From Sitta carolinensis (lineage: Eukaryota > Chordata > Aves > Passeriformes > Sittidae), in assembly GCA_032173965.1 (NCBI GenBank), contig CM063290.1, positions 10,441,501 through 10,505,500 of the forward strand: a stretch of 64,000 bases of DNA, given 5' to 3'. Both the position numbers and the translations under genes were made by a program. Positions 24,906 to 37,290 of this stretch are shown here, piece by piece. The notes under the pieces were generated by a model. It was not told the origin of the DNA, did no database searches, and worked only from the letters and a program-made list of their open reading frames with translations. Positions within the stretch are counted from its first letter, which is position 1. Every line of letters starts with the position of its first letter.

Positions 24906-25953
24906 TTCTTTTCTTCTTTTTTAAATCAAGCATGCATTCTACACCACTCATCTGCTTTAGTTTGGGAAAACATCTGCATTAGCCACTGTAGTAATGGTTT
25001 AAGATTATTTAATCCCATTACTTATACACTTCATTAGCCTGAGTGAATTGTTGGCAAGGGTTCAGTAAACTTCCTACATTGGGAGATAAAAGGATAAAAA
25101 AGGAAAGGGAGAAGGATTCTGTTCCTCATTTTCTTTCAAATTTATCTTCTATCTATTTAAGGGATAAAGGAACGATAATTGCCTGGTTGCATCTGCGTTT
25201 GTATGTTCTGTGATACGGCTTTGCAGCTCTGAGTACACAGGGAAGAGTAAACGTTTAATAGCTTCCTTTTATATAACCAGAAGGGGCCTTTAAATGTTTA
25301 TCCATGCAGTCCACAAAAACATGGTTATGAAGTTAACCCAAAACACGTCTGGATCCATCTGCTGGTGCATATGCAGGGGGAAGGATGGCAATGCTGATGG
25401 AGCTGCATGTATGTAGCTGGACAGCTGGTACTGTGAGTGGAAAATGGAAAGCAGGAATCTGGCAGTCCGATGCAGTAAAGAAAAAAACCCCAAAACCCAA
25501 GCACATATTAAAATCTTAAGTGTGGAAGAAACAAGTGTTGGGAGCTGCCACAGTTCCTGCACCGGGAGCCTATGTCTCAGTGTCTTTCAGAAAGCTCAGG
25601 ACTCTGCTGTGTTGAAAGCCAGATCTACAAGGGATCTAGGCTTCTGCCATGCCACTGGCTTTAGGCCTGAGGAATTTGTGTCCTAGAGCATATGCCTCAT
25701 TGATTTTTCACTGGAATAAAGCCTGCATTGCCTTCAGTAGGATAATGAATGCCTAAGTACACTGAGGCTTTGAGCTAGGCTTGCAAGTTCTTGCAGATGA
25801 ATGAGACCCTTAAATTGATGAGGCACAGTCTGACTGCTTTTGTCTTTAGATGCTTTTAGATGTGTGATGCAGTTAGCCTGAACTCTGAGAGTTAATGACC
25901 TGCTTAAAATCTAGCCTGTCTAGCCACATTCTGCTGAATTGTGGCCTCTGATT

Positions 25954-26076
25954 ATTTTTGTTTTGGTTTGGTTTTTTTTTTTTTTCTTTTTCCTTTTGAT
26001 TGGTTGGTTGGTTTTGGGGTTGTGTTTTTTTTTGGTGTTTGGTTTTTGAAGATGGGTTGGGTATTTTTTGTTTCCC
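25954..26076. repeat. GT/T-rich low-complexity tract 1
   Basis: A long T-rich stretch with GGTTGGTTGGTT and the tail GGGTATTTTTTGTTTC. It has the same ordered pieces as the tract at 52772-52847. Confidence 0.85.
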
Positions 26077-26194
26077 AAAGTCCTTGTATCAGAAAATAGC
26101 TTGGATACTAGGAATCTTATATCTGTAGAAAGTCAATGAGACTGAAGTACTTTGACTAAGATTCCTCTGGACCTGAATTCCCGTGGAAGGTGCA

Positions 26195-26280
26195 GCAGAT
26201 GTGACTGGCCCAAGACTGCACAGCTAATTCATGGCAGTAGCCAGCTGAGAAAACAGGGTTCTCAGCTGGTCTAAGTGTGA
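26195..26280 (-). mobile_element. MIR-like ancient SINE relic
   Basis: The + strand reads GTGACTGGCCCAAGACTGCA then CAGCTAATTCATGGCAGTAG, CCAGCTGAGA and GGGTTCTCAGCTGGTC. This resembles the antisense MIR block gacttgcccaaggtcacacagctaagtggcagagc. Confidence 0.6.
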
Positions 26281-26510
26281 GTAATTCAGTGAAACTTGTT
26301 TCTGGTCTACCTAATTCACACTTTCTAGCACACATCCCTATTTTCCCAAGTTGAAAACTCTTGACCTCTCATGCAAGCCATAGAGGCTCCATTTATATAA
26401 AGAAAATAAACGAATACTTGCCTAGTAACAGTTGCCTAGTTGTGATATATAAATTCTTGAAGACTTTGATTATTTTTTAATAATTCACTGGTGTGACTTG
26501 TGGCTTTATG

Positions 26511-26536
26511 TGCACAAAAACTATGCACAAAAACAA
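26511..26536 (+). repeat. Tandem duplication, 13 bp x 2
   Basis: TGCACAAAAACTA is followed directly by TGCACAAAAACAA, two mismatch-poor copies. Confidence 0.85.
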
Positions 26537-28514
26537 AAATAAATGTTTTTCAACAATTAGGATTGGCTAATCTTCTCAGTTTGTTGTGTGACTCTTCTTA
26601 GCTGTGGTGTAGTGAAGCCATAATTAAGATTACTGTGAAGAGCTGTATTTAATTACTGGTTAGTCAGTACCAAGCCTAAATAGCCTGCAGAAGGGGTTTT
26701 CTTTGTTGGTTTTGTTTCTGGTTTTACTTATCAGTGATCCAATTAAGATGAAATTCCCCAAAAGTCTGAATTATCATCTAAGGAAATCAATCACCTTTTT
26801 GAAAAGAAATATTTTTCTTAATGGGAATTTGAGTACCAGAGTTAATTTCTTTCACACAAAAATCCTCCCACCCAAAAGCCCATCACTATCATTTCCTGTT
26901 ATATTTTCTGAGTGCAGAGAGTTCTGTTGCCAATGTGTTTGCTGGTTTTGCTCTGCATCCAAGGATTCTTTCATTATTGATGTTATTTCTAAAAGAGTAC
27001 CAGTCTTCTCCATTAAGACACTTCTGCTGAACTAAAAGCAACTGTAAAACCTAAAGTGTTAATGGGAGGCAGATGTTTCCCAGTCATTATGACAGTGAAG
27101 TTAACATGAAATACCATGATAGGGTTTCCAGTGTAACCAGTGCACGGCAGTGCACGTGATGAACGCTGTGTCTGCAGTATGTTACCAGCATATTTTCCCC
27201 CTCCCTTACAGGACAAATTACTGACAAAAGAACATTTGGTTTGCTTCCTCTATGTAGCTGAAGAGATTTTAACACTGGACTCAGAGCAGGGAAAAGGCTA
27301 AGCATAATATCAGTGGAACTGTTGTTATAAAAGACCGAAGAGTAAGATGTTGAGCAGTGCCAGCTGTCTGCTGTCCAAATACCGTGTTATCATAAGGACT
27401 GAACACAAGGTTAACCAGACACACCAGTCTGGCAAGAGTGATGCTGCCGTTTTGTGAATGGGGTGTTCTTTGATGTCCAGATAACTTTCTCCAGGCTGTG
27501 GAAATTTTCTTCCATTCTTTCTCCCCTCTCCTGGCAATCTGGCAGTTGGCAGCTGGAGATGTGCACTCTGAGGGGAGGGCTGAGAGGGGCTGAGATCCTG
27601 CAGTTAATGCAGAAAGCAGCAAGACCTTGCTGATGCTCCTGTCCTCTCAGGGTTTCTTCTGTTGTGTCCTAGTCAATGTGACCCACCTGAGGAGAGGACC
27701 ATGGTGGGACTGGGAAGGGTACAAGAAAGCAGAAGTAACCAGGGTCAGATGAAAGACTTCAGAGAAGCAGTGGGCTAGAAATGATGAATGATTGAAGGAG
27801 AAGGAAGAAACTCATTTCTGTCTAGCTAGAGCAGGGGAGATGGTGGGTATGCTCTGCAGAGCCCTGCGGAGACCCAGGGATTGAGGTTTCCTATTTCTGC
27901 TGAGCACTGTGAGATATTAAGGACAATATCTTAAACCCATCCCCAAAGATCACTTACAAGGATTTTTTGCAGGTGGAAATCATCTTTCTATGAATGTACT
28001 AAAGCTGTGGAAGTACTTGAAGGAAGAAGAGTTGTGTATGGCAGTCCTGACCTGATTATTGCTGTTCCCCAGGTTTGAACTTGGGATCACAGTGCTCCAC
28101 CTTTCCCTGCCCCCCCTCCCAATTACTTGTTTTGTGAGCAGGAAAAAGTATATCTTAGAGGATTTTTTTTTCTCTTACAATCTTTTAACTTCCTGGCCTA
28201 TCAGTGGCTGTAGTTCAGTAGGAGAAGATAGTTCGGAACAGAACACAAGAGAAATGCTGATGTTTTAAGAAATGGTACAATGAGAGCCAGTGGTGCACGG
28301 AGCAACCTGGGAGAGCTTAAATTTGCTAATCATTCTAAAATGTCAGTGTTAACTCAATTTGTGCTCATTGAAATCTCTGGTGAGACTGCTGTTGGCTTCA
28401 GTGTGACTGGTATTGTAAACCTCACCCTGTGTGCATGAGAGTGTGGTTGGTTGAAAGCTGTGCAAGAGCAGCTTCCTGCAGCACGTAGGGTTTAAAGTGT
28501 AAGGTTGTTCCCTG

Positions 28515-28880
28515 CAGTAAAGCTACATCTATTTTTAAAAATAATTCTGCAATTTGTAAGCAGGGATTACAGCACTAATTTAGCAACTATGTAACAATTT
28601 AAATTGGACCAGAAAAGAGAAACTATAATTTAAAGATTTTTTTTTTTATGATACAAGTTTTCTTCTTTTTAAAGTAAAAAGCCCTTTATTCTTGTTTTTG
28701 TCAAGCAACATATTGAATTTGAGAGTAATTTATGGAAAGTGCTGCCAGCATGGTATTGCAAGTGCTCCACAATTTGAATTTAAACTGCTCAATGGGATCA
28801 TTAAGACTATTATGCCTGCTTTCCAAAGAGTTTGAATTCAAAATGACAACTAGAACAAAAATATAAAATAAACTAAAGAG
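28515..28880. other. AT-rich candidate conserved non-coding block
   Basis: Repeat-free AT-rich sequence with several AATTTAAAT-, TTTGAATTCAAA- and TTAATG-like words. Composition only; no factor site can be assigned. Confidence 0.25.
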
Positions 28881-29006
28881 AAGTCACGCACTCTTTGCAT
28901 GGTGGAATTTTTCTGCCCTCGAAATATTTCATTGAGATCAATGTTGCTCTTCAATCCTCTCCTAGAAAAAAGCTGGTGTTGCTAGTTTTAGTTCGGAGCT
29001 CCTGTG

Positions 29007-29073
29007 TGAGTCATCGGCAGCAGGGAGCTGAACCTGTGACCCGTGGATCGAAAAGCATTAAGGCTCAGCTCCC
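29007..29073. other. AP-1-like site beside 9-bp inverted repeat
   Basis: TGAGTCA, a perfect AP-1 core, lies at 29007-29013. Just after it, GGGAGCTGA (29023-29031) and TCAGCTCCC (29065-29073) are exact complements around a 33-base loop. Each could be chance; the pairing is visible, the function is not. Confidence 0.35.
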
Positions 29074-31171
29074 GTGGCACAGAGATGGAGCTGGGCTGTG
29101 CCAGGCAGCAGTAGGCTCAGCCCTGGGTGTTTCTTACCCTCAACAGAAATGGTCCGTGAGTAAAGCAGCCACAAAACAGGCGTGTTTTATTCCCACTGAT
29201 TATTAGCATTAATAATTTTGTTAGTCTGCACCCAGTTGGTAATTCCTTGGGAAAAACATAATGGCAAGGGAGATCTATTACTTCTCGTAAATTGATCATT
29301 TGTAAAAGTGAAAAATTAGTAAATCCCTTAAGAGTGCAACAGCCCTTTCTATTGATACCACCCAGCAACAGCTGATAGAAGAAATAGAGACAGAAGGTAG
29401 AGGAGGAGTGGTGGCCATAAGCTCAACTCTACTACTGTGAGTGGTAAATGTTCTTGTGCAATCGGGGCATAGATAGAGGAGGACAAGATGCTATTGCATA
29501 AGCTGCACCTGGAGCTTCCAGGAGCCCAGGTTGAGGAGGTACAAAAATGTGTGAGAGAATATGTCGATGAAGCAGCTTCTGTCAGAACTGGGACAGCTGA
29601 ACTTAGCTGACCCTCTGGAAGACTGCAGCTGTTTTTTCAGTGGCCTACCAGCTGTTACTGGGGATGGGTCATGCCGCTTATTTTGTCACAAGGCAAAGGA
29701 AAAGGTTCCTTTGTAGGGATGAGTGGATGGGGGAATCAGCAGAGGTCAATAACCTCCTTTCTAAACTGGAATTATAAAGAAAGGGGAGAAAGCGTACCAT
29801 GGGATGATGAGGTAATGCTTTACAGGGGCTCCTCTGTAGAGACCCAGAGGCTCATATTAAAGAAGACAGGGCTAATTCATCTTGCTGTCCAACAAGGACA
29901 GGACAAGAAGTCTGCAAACCAAGCCTGTAAGAAGGAAAATTCATAGTGTTCTTGGAAGGCATGAGAGCAAACCCTGCCAAGAATTGCACTGGGCTCACCT
30001 TGGTGATGGATTCTGATACCAATATACCTTGGTGTAATTGACTTTCCAGAAAGCTGACTAGAGTGTTGCTTTAGAGGAAGACCAGCTATGGATTGTGAAG
30101 GTAAAGCAACTTGATGCTACCAATGAGAACAGTGTCATGAGGGGGATATTTCTGGAAAAGTACCACAGTGCTGGACAGCATTTTAATAGACACATCTGTA
30201 TTGGAAGATTAGGCATGAAGTGCTGATTGGCTATTCACTGATGTCTTGGTGGTGCAAAGTTCTTTTGGGTATGGATCACTTTTCATTCCTTTTTATAGCC
30301 CCTATTTTAAAGTGTGTCCATAATGTGACTCTTTCTCCATACCTGGGCTTGCTTGAGATTTTTGTGATGGTTTGCTAGAATCCAGATCTTTCCTCCTGTG
30401 TGTGTTGGCAGCCATAACAACTTGAATTGTAGTCTTGTCTCTGCCTTATGCTTTCATAATTAGAGACATTTTCGTATTTTGATTACATGAACTAAGCATT
30501 GATTTGACATGTATAATCTAGGAAAACTATACCATGGGAAATGAAGAGTTCTTAGTGACTAAAAAGATGAATCTGTGAAGGACCAGCTGCTACCATTCAG
30601 TGAATTTCTCACCTCAGGGGGTGAATTCCACTGACCAACTGGATATTCTTTGGAAGAAAATAGTCTCCTTTCTGCAGGACTAATGGGATTTTATGGCTTC
30701 TGGCTATAGATCGACTTATGGATCATGCTACAGTAGAGGGGATGGTGAAGTCATTTAGCAATGGATTTTAGCTGTGTGTTGAGCTTTCCCTATGGAACAT
30801 ATCCCAAAGCTTGCTGCCTTTGCAAGTTAGCAGAAATGGCTTATAAGGAAAGAATAACATCTTTGTAGTATCTTTATCATTTGCAGTCAAGTGTGGATGG
30901 GTATTGGCAAGTAACAGCCAGTGTTTACAGTGTTCATCTCTTTTATTTTAACTGTTCTTCACCACCTCCTCAGTGAACTACTTGCTGCTTTCACCCTTTG
31001 CTGCCCAAGCAGCATCTGGAGATACCATGTAATAAACTCTCTGACTGGTGTGTCAGTAAATGAAAGTCTCTCTTGGTAAACAACAAGTCTATGGAAAGGG
31101 CAACAGCGTTGTCTCCACATTGCAGATGGAGATTTGACCCTGAGGAGTTTAAATGCAGTTTGTTTAGATCA

Positions 31172-31260
31172 TGGATCTCCACTGCTGGAAGCCTTTAAGG
31201 ACAGGTGGGACAAACATCTCTTAGGAATAGTTAAGGTCTAGGCATGGACAGACCTAGGGC
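31172..31260 (+). mobile_element. Ancient CR1/L3-like LINE relic
   Basis: The segment contains CTGGAAGCCTTTAAGGACAG and GGGACAAACATCTCTTAGGA followed by GGTCTAGGCATGG. This resembles the 3' region of old amniote CR1 elements as I remember them. It is diverged, lacks the terminal octamer repeats, and its ends are uncertain. A few bases near 31297-31360 may belong to another old SINE. Confidence 0.5.
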
Positions 31261-34200
31261 TGTTTTCTAGCCTTACTTGTTCCATTTCTGAGCTTGAATG
31301 ACCTGTCCAGGACCCCAGACACATCCTGCACTGTACAGCTCTGGATTTCCATGCCCCATTTTTCTACCTATTTGCAGTTCAGCCTGCCAAGATCTTGAGG
31401 TGAAGGAACTACCTTTCTTTTCTTTCCCTCTTCTAATCTCTGCTGTTTAGAAACCAGACATAAATATGAAGAAGCATCTGAAAGCTGAGAGAGGGCTCTT
31501 GGAAAACCCAAGAGGGTGGAAAGTACCATGACAGTGTTCCTTTCCATGTAGTCCTACTGCTTGCTTGTAACCCTGCATAGTTATTTGTCAATTCAAACTG
31601 CCAAGGACAGTTATTCTGGAAAGGTTGTGATTTATTTGAAATTAGGCCTGTAATTTAGGTGTGTGTTTCCATCAGATCCACGTATTATGGAGCTCTGTCC
31701 TTTCTAATGCAGTGATGTCAAGGCACTGCAGTGTCCAGACATGAAAAAAAATTGGAACTCACTGAAATAAACAAACCGTGAAGTATTGGTTATTTTTACC
31801 AGTGTTCCTGTGCAGAGCTGCTGACAAAGCATACTGCAGTCAGTACCTGTGAGTAACAGAGCTGAATCTGTCCTGGATTGGGTGTTTGGATTTTGCAGGT
31901 ATGGTTCCCTGAGCAGCTTTGAAGAGAGCAAACCCTTGTCTTGCTCACTCTCAATTCCAGATGCCCTCTTCCTTCAGTCCAGACAGTGATTAGCAAGCCT
32001 GAGTGCCAGGGAGCCCAGCAGGCTCTTGCAGCATGCCACTTGAGCCGTCTCCTTGGTGAAGCCACACTCCAAGGAATTTGCTCTGGCAAAAGCTCAGTCT
32101 GTGAGTTGATCCTCCCTCTAGTGTCTGCCTCTGCTCTTCACTCCAAGACATGATTTGTGTGCATGTGATGTTTGTTTGCAGTGGGGGAAGCTGTTTAACT
32201 TGCTATCACGAACACAGAAACCCCAGTGGGCATGGGAGATTTCTGGTTAGAAAAAACAAGATCATGCCAGTGTGGGGAAAGTACAACAAATGGGAATGAT
32301 GACAGGAGAAGAAGTTTAATGATTTTAAGAGTATGGAGAGGTATTTGGTGCTCACATAGGGATAAAGCAAATTTTAAGACTATCGTTTCATCTCATGTGC
32401 ATTGATTACAAAGTTATGGGCCAAGTACAATATTGACAGAAGAGATAAATCATCCACTGGGGTATTTTGGGCAGAAGGAAAAACAGATTGTAGCTCAACT
32501 CTGATGCTGTGGCATTTGCTGGGGACAAGAGATAATTGTGCACTGGTAGGTAGCAGCCTTCTGAGGAGCAGAGAGGTTGATGTGGTCAGTGAGACCGTCG
32601 GTCCCACGGCGTGTGCCCATCCCTGTGAGGGCTCTGTGGGGGTTAGGCAGGGATGGCACCTCACACATCCATGAGCATGGAACTCACTCTGGATTGCTGA
32701 AAATGAGTGATGAGATCCACTCAGCGTTGTCCCTGCTTTCCCCTGGCTGCTGTTTCCTGACAAACATTTGACACCAGAGCACCATATAGGTTTTCCACAC
32801 CTGATGCTGTAACTGTCAAAGCAGAGTTACAATGCAGCTCTCTGAGGCAGTGCAGGAAGTGCAGGCCGTTAGAAGCTGGTGGAAGTTCTTATGTTACATG
32901 ACCACGTTTCAAAGGCTTTTGTTTTTCTTAAAAATGGAGCTTTATAGAAAGAAATAAACCAAGAATCTTCGTGACCTCTTTGGTCTGAGGTTATAAAGCA
33001 CAGATTCTGTAGTCTTTAGTCACTGTAGGAATGTGCTCCTGCAGATGCTGGCCATTGAAAAAAGTCTTTGTATTGTTTTATTTTCTTGCTGAAGTCAATC
33101 TACTAATGTGTTTAATGCTGCAGCTCATTGTATTTGCGTCCTTGCTGTTTGACTCCTTAACACCGAGTGGCCCTTCCAGATTCTCCTGTAATTTAATATT
33201 CTTTTGTAGGTATTTTTTCAAACTACTTCAAAGATGTAAAAAGCAATGGTTATTGTGCCCACAACCTAAATTTGCTGCTGACCAAACCCAGATATTTTCC
33301 CTTGTTTGTGTAGGGAAATACAGCAAGAGGGGGAAAAATAACAGTATTGAAATGTAAATTAATTCTGAGATGTTATCAGGGATTGAGATTTTAAGTATGA
33401 ATATTCCATTAGCTCCTGACAAGGTAGTTTTTTGTTTAAGGTCGTGTTTGAACCAATACACCATCTTGGCATTCCACCCAACAAAGGTATCTGTGTAAAT
33501 GCAATCTGTGTTCAAGCCAGACAACACTTTAAAAAATTTATTTAATATTTCCTACAGCAAGCCATCTGTGACTGGTCATATTTTAGGAAGCAAATGAACA
33601 TCATAGCAACGTTCGCCAATCTCTCTGAGTAACTTCTAGACTTTTTAAATTAAATGTGCTGCCAAATATTTATGTTCTGTTGTGAAAAGAAAAATATTTG
33701 TTTGACATCCTTAGTCTCTCTGGCAATTTGCAGTCAGTTGCTCCTCTGAGGAGCCATGCTCTTCTCTTGGGTGCTGCAGGGCCAAAGAAGGATGTGGGAA
33801 TCCCTAAAGGTGACTTTTGGGCTCCTCAGCAGGGAATGGGGGCAGCTGTAGCATGATGGAGCTCCGTGGGGACTGAGAGAGGCTGAGCCCTGGGTGCTCT
33901 GTGGAGGTGTGATGGGGCAGGCTGGGGGCCAGGCTGTGCCCAGTGCTGACACTGGTGGGTGTGGGGGGAATGGAACAGGCACAGGGGGCCATCACAGCAT
34001 TCCTGCCAACGTGCAAAAGGCTCAAGAGTTCCCCAAAAAGCCAAACCACTTGCAGGATGTCTTCCAGTGCATCTGCCACAGGCACTGCAGCCATCACCAA
34101 GGCAACCACGTTGCCAGAATTTAAGAGCAGCAAAACAGAAGGAAAAATTAGCAATGGCCGAAATCAGAGCTGCTAAATGCCCCAACGGAGCTGAGCTGTG

Positions 34201-36574
34201 GTCTAAATCATATCTAGCATTTAGCAATAATTTTCAGAAAAAGGCTTGTTTTTTAGCCTGTTCCACAGATTTACAGCTGGCTTAAACTTGATCATTCTAA
34301 AGTAGTGAAATGCCTTTGTTCAAGGGCTTGGAAAGTGGTGTTATCCTCTTACTACATACAGATACTAATAAACAAGTAAAATGTCTAAAACTGTCCTGAA
34401 ACAGTGAATTCCATTTTGGAAAGGCTGAAATGTTCTGAAGAGTCCCTGGTGGCACAGCACCAATCTTTGCACAGTGCTCATTTGAAATGGGCCATATAAT
34501 TTGCCTGTACTTACAACCTTGGGACTGTTGCAACCAGCAGAAGCCCAGGTGAATCATCAGACCATAACCTGTCCACATGTGTCTCTCACTTACAGGATCA
34601 ATGCCATACACAGAATGTGTATATTCTTATATTCTGGAAAGAGGCCCTTGCAGCAGATCCGGGAGAGAAAGCAGTCCTGATTTGCTCTATTACCACTGAC
34701 AGTTTTACTTTCACTGTGGCATGGCAATAAGATTGAAGTTTTATAGTTATATCACCTCCATCCAGACAAAAAGAAATTAAACCTCTCCTCTCTGGTACTT
34801 AGATTTCAAACTCTTTTTATAGAGCCTCTGCATCTGTTAATAAAGTCCTTAATTCATTTTGAACATTTTATTGTCACTTTGGATAAAAGTTTAATAAGAT
34901 AGAATTATTGCCCTTCTAATATTCCCTTAACCTTTGCATTTTAGACTTAGACCATATCATTTAAATTTTGAAATCACTCTTTTATAGACTTGAATGCCCC
35001 CGTCTCTTTTTTAGAGGGTACTTTTGCACAGGAATGCCATAGTCTGTCTTGAAGTCATGTGAAAACTTAAAAGGCTCTAATGCAAGCACTGCTCACTTTC
35101 CACTGAATTGTCTTGCATGCCCTATTAATTACTTTAATGGTGACATGCTGGTTTAAGGGAGTTCTTTATTAATGCCACTAAATCTTTTTTTTATTGTTGT
35201 TTAAACACTTTTTCTTTCCTTTATGTAGATGTATTTAATCCTTTCTGTCTTTAAAATAAGCGAGTGCATTATTCCACACAAGGTGTTTGACATTCCATCT
35301 TTCCTTCTCTGGAGTACATAGGGAGGACTTTGCTCCCTTGTCTGTATTGTCCACATCCCACCGGAGACCTGCACATCTCTACTGTCTGTCTTCACATGTT
35401 AGATTGTTGTGGTGGAAGTAATATTTGAAATCTGATCTCTCTCTTTCCAGAAATATTATACAGTGGATTGTAGAGGTCAGTTTGGATTTTTTTTCCTGAA
35501 AGTGCAGCATTCACAGTTCAAGAGAGGATTTGCTTATGTTTGAGCCTTTTCCTAGTAAGGAGGACACGTTGATTTGCTCTCCTCAACCTGAACTAAGTAA
35601 GAGTATTCTAGTAGTTCATTTTTACTTCATGTATGGCATTCACTATACTTGATTATTTATAGAGCAGCCCTTTTGCTGAACTAGCTAGCTGATAAAACAC
35701 TGACATCAATGCCTGCAGCTGGATTTTAGTCTGTCAGATTTCTACTTTTTTTGAGGTGAAATCTTTTATAAAATACCTATTCTTGATTCGTCTTAGTTGC
35801 AGATTTTCTTGGTCTGGGAAGGGGAAGTAAGGTGTGAGAGAGAAAATATCATCAGGGTCTGGAGAAACTTTTTCAAAAACATGTAAAGGACTGAGGATTT
35901 GGCTGCTTTTGGTTTGCTAAACCCACTCTTGACAATGAGACTTAAACTCTTACTACTAAGTCATCTAATTCTTTAGTCACTTAAGAAAGTGTTATGTCTC
36001 AACCATTGATGGTTTTATCATGGGGCACTTCACATTTGAGATATATAAATAAACTTCACTGGTTTTAAAGAAAATTAGAATGATTGTTGAAAAACTTGTG
36101 AAGAGGTTTCACCAACAGCAACTATTTTTTTCTTTGGTGAGGGAACAGTGGTTTAGGGCTTGGGGTTGGGGGTTTTTTTTGTTTTCTTTGGGCAAAGTAT
36201 GAAAGCTTGTGTTACACTGCAGAGTTTCTCTTGACCTCCTCTCTCCCAGATGAATTCCAGCTCCTAAAAACATCTGTGCCCAGCTGGGTAATAGAGTTTC
36301 TCCATGGCTTATGTGTACCTGTACATACACACAGACTTGCACAGGAAGAATCTGGAAGCCTGAATTAAATCTGAAATGATGTGATATTTGCCCAGGAAAG
36401 ATATTCCTTCCTCTCATGGACCTTCCCTCAGGTTTGTCCAAATGAGTCTTCAATTATCAGTAGCACACTTTGCTGTTGAGTGGGCAGAGTCTTTTGCTCA
36501 CAACTGCTGCTTTAATTTTGGGAGCAGGCAGTACATTTATGCACTTATACGACACTAAAGGGTACCTTTTGCAT

Positions 36575-37290
36575 TTTCAAGCTTTGCTAAATGGCACCCT
36601 TTGCATTTTAGAATAAGTAGCTAATTAAATGGCAAGGCTGAGTGCTGTTTGAGCCATGGGTTAGAGTCACTCTAACTTATCTAAGGGACTGGATCCCATA
36701 AAACAAATTAATGTAAGTTATGGGCCTGCTCCCACCGATCCCAATTTAAATGTTTTCTTTAAAATTAATAGAAGCTGAATCCGATTTGTGGTGCCCAAAA
36801 CAGCGTGGCTAATGAAAGACATGAGACCCCATCTCACAAAGTGATCCACTTGAGTGTGTGAAGAATCTAGACTGGCTTGATCAAAAGACTTTTCAATTTC
36901 TGCTTTTTAAAGTACAAGTAAGGAAGATTCAAGTTAATTTTTGTGGAAATTCCCTAAAATTAACTGAAAAGCTCAAAACATATTTTTCCCCCCTCTAAAA
37001 TTGTTTCCTTCTCTTTTCCCATGTGGTTACCTTGTTTATTTTTTAAATAAATAATCATATTTTAAAGAAGTGTAAATAAATTGCAAAGTGTGCTCCAATG
37101 GGGTAGATAAATATATTCCATCTGCTGGGGAGTGATTATTAAATAATTCACCAGTGGCAAACCAGGAGTGGTTATCCATTTTCGTCTCATTCATGGGTAA
37201 TTTTTTCTACATCCCGTAGGAGCTCATTATGTTTTCTTTGTACATAATGTTTAATAATTTTAAAATCTGGCACTAACCCCTCCATCTACA
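36575..37290. other. AT-rich candidate conserved non-coding block
   Basis: A low-repeat AT-rich stretch with TAATTAAATGG, CAATTTAAATG, TTAAATAAATAATC and TTATTAAATAATTC. These homeodomain- and MEF2-like words are denser here than in neighbouring intron. It has no coding potential. Confidence 0.25.

Larger units (their letters stand above)
23623..36000 (+). other. LIM1-LIM2 intron, first third
   Basis: Non-coding intron. It contains AT-rich, low-repeat stretches resembling conserved non-coding DNA (24530-24905 and 28515-28880), a GT/T-rich tract (25954-26076), a MIR-like relic (26195-26280), a 13-bp tandem duplication (26511-26536), an AP-1-like site beside a 9-bp inverted repeat (29007-29073), and a CR1/L3-like relic (31172-31260). 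The stretch 29400-30250 is unannotated unique sequence with no domain I recognise. Confidence 0.75.

Noticed and set aside
28071..28100. GGTTTGAACTTGGGATC, similar to a tRNA B box
   Set aside because: No A box, acceptor stem or anticodon arm can be drawn around it.
29400..30250. Stretch that reads like a decayed transposon or gene fragment
   Set aside because: No terminal repeats, target duplications or protein similarity could be seen.
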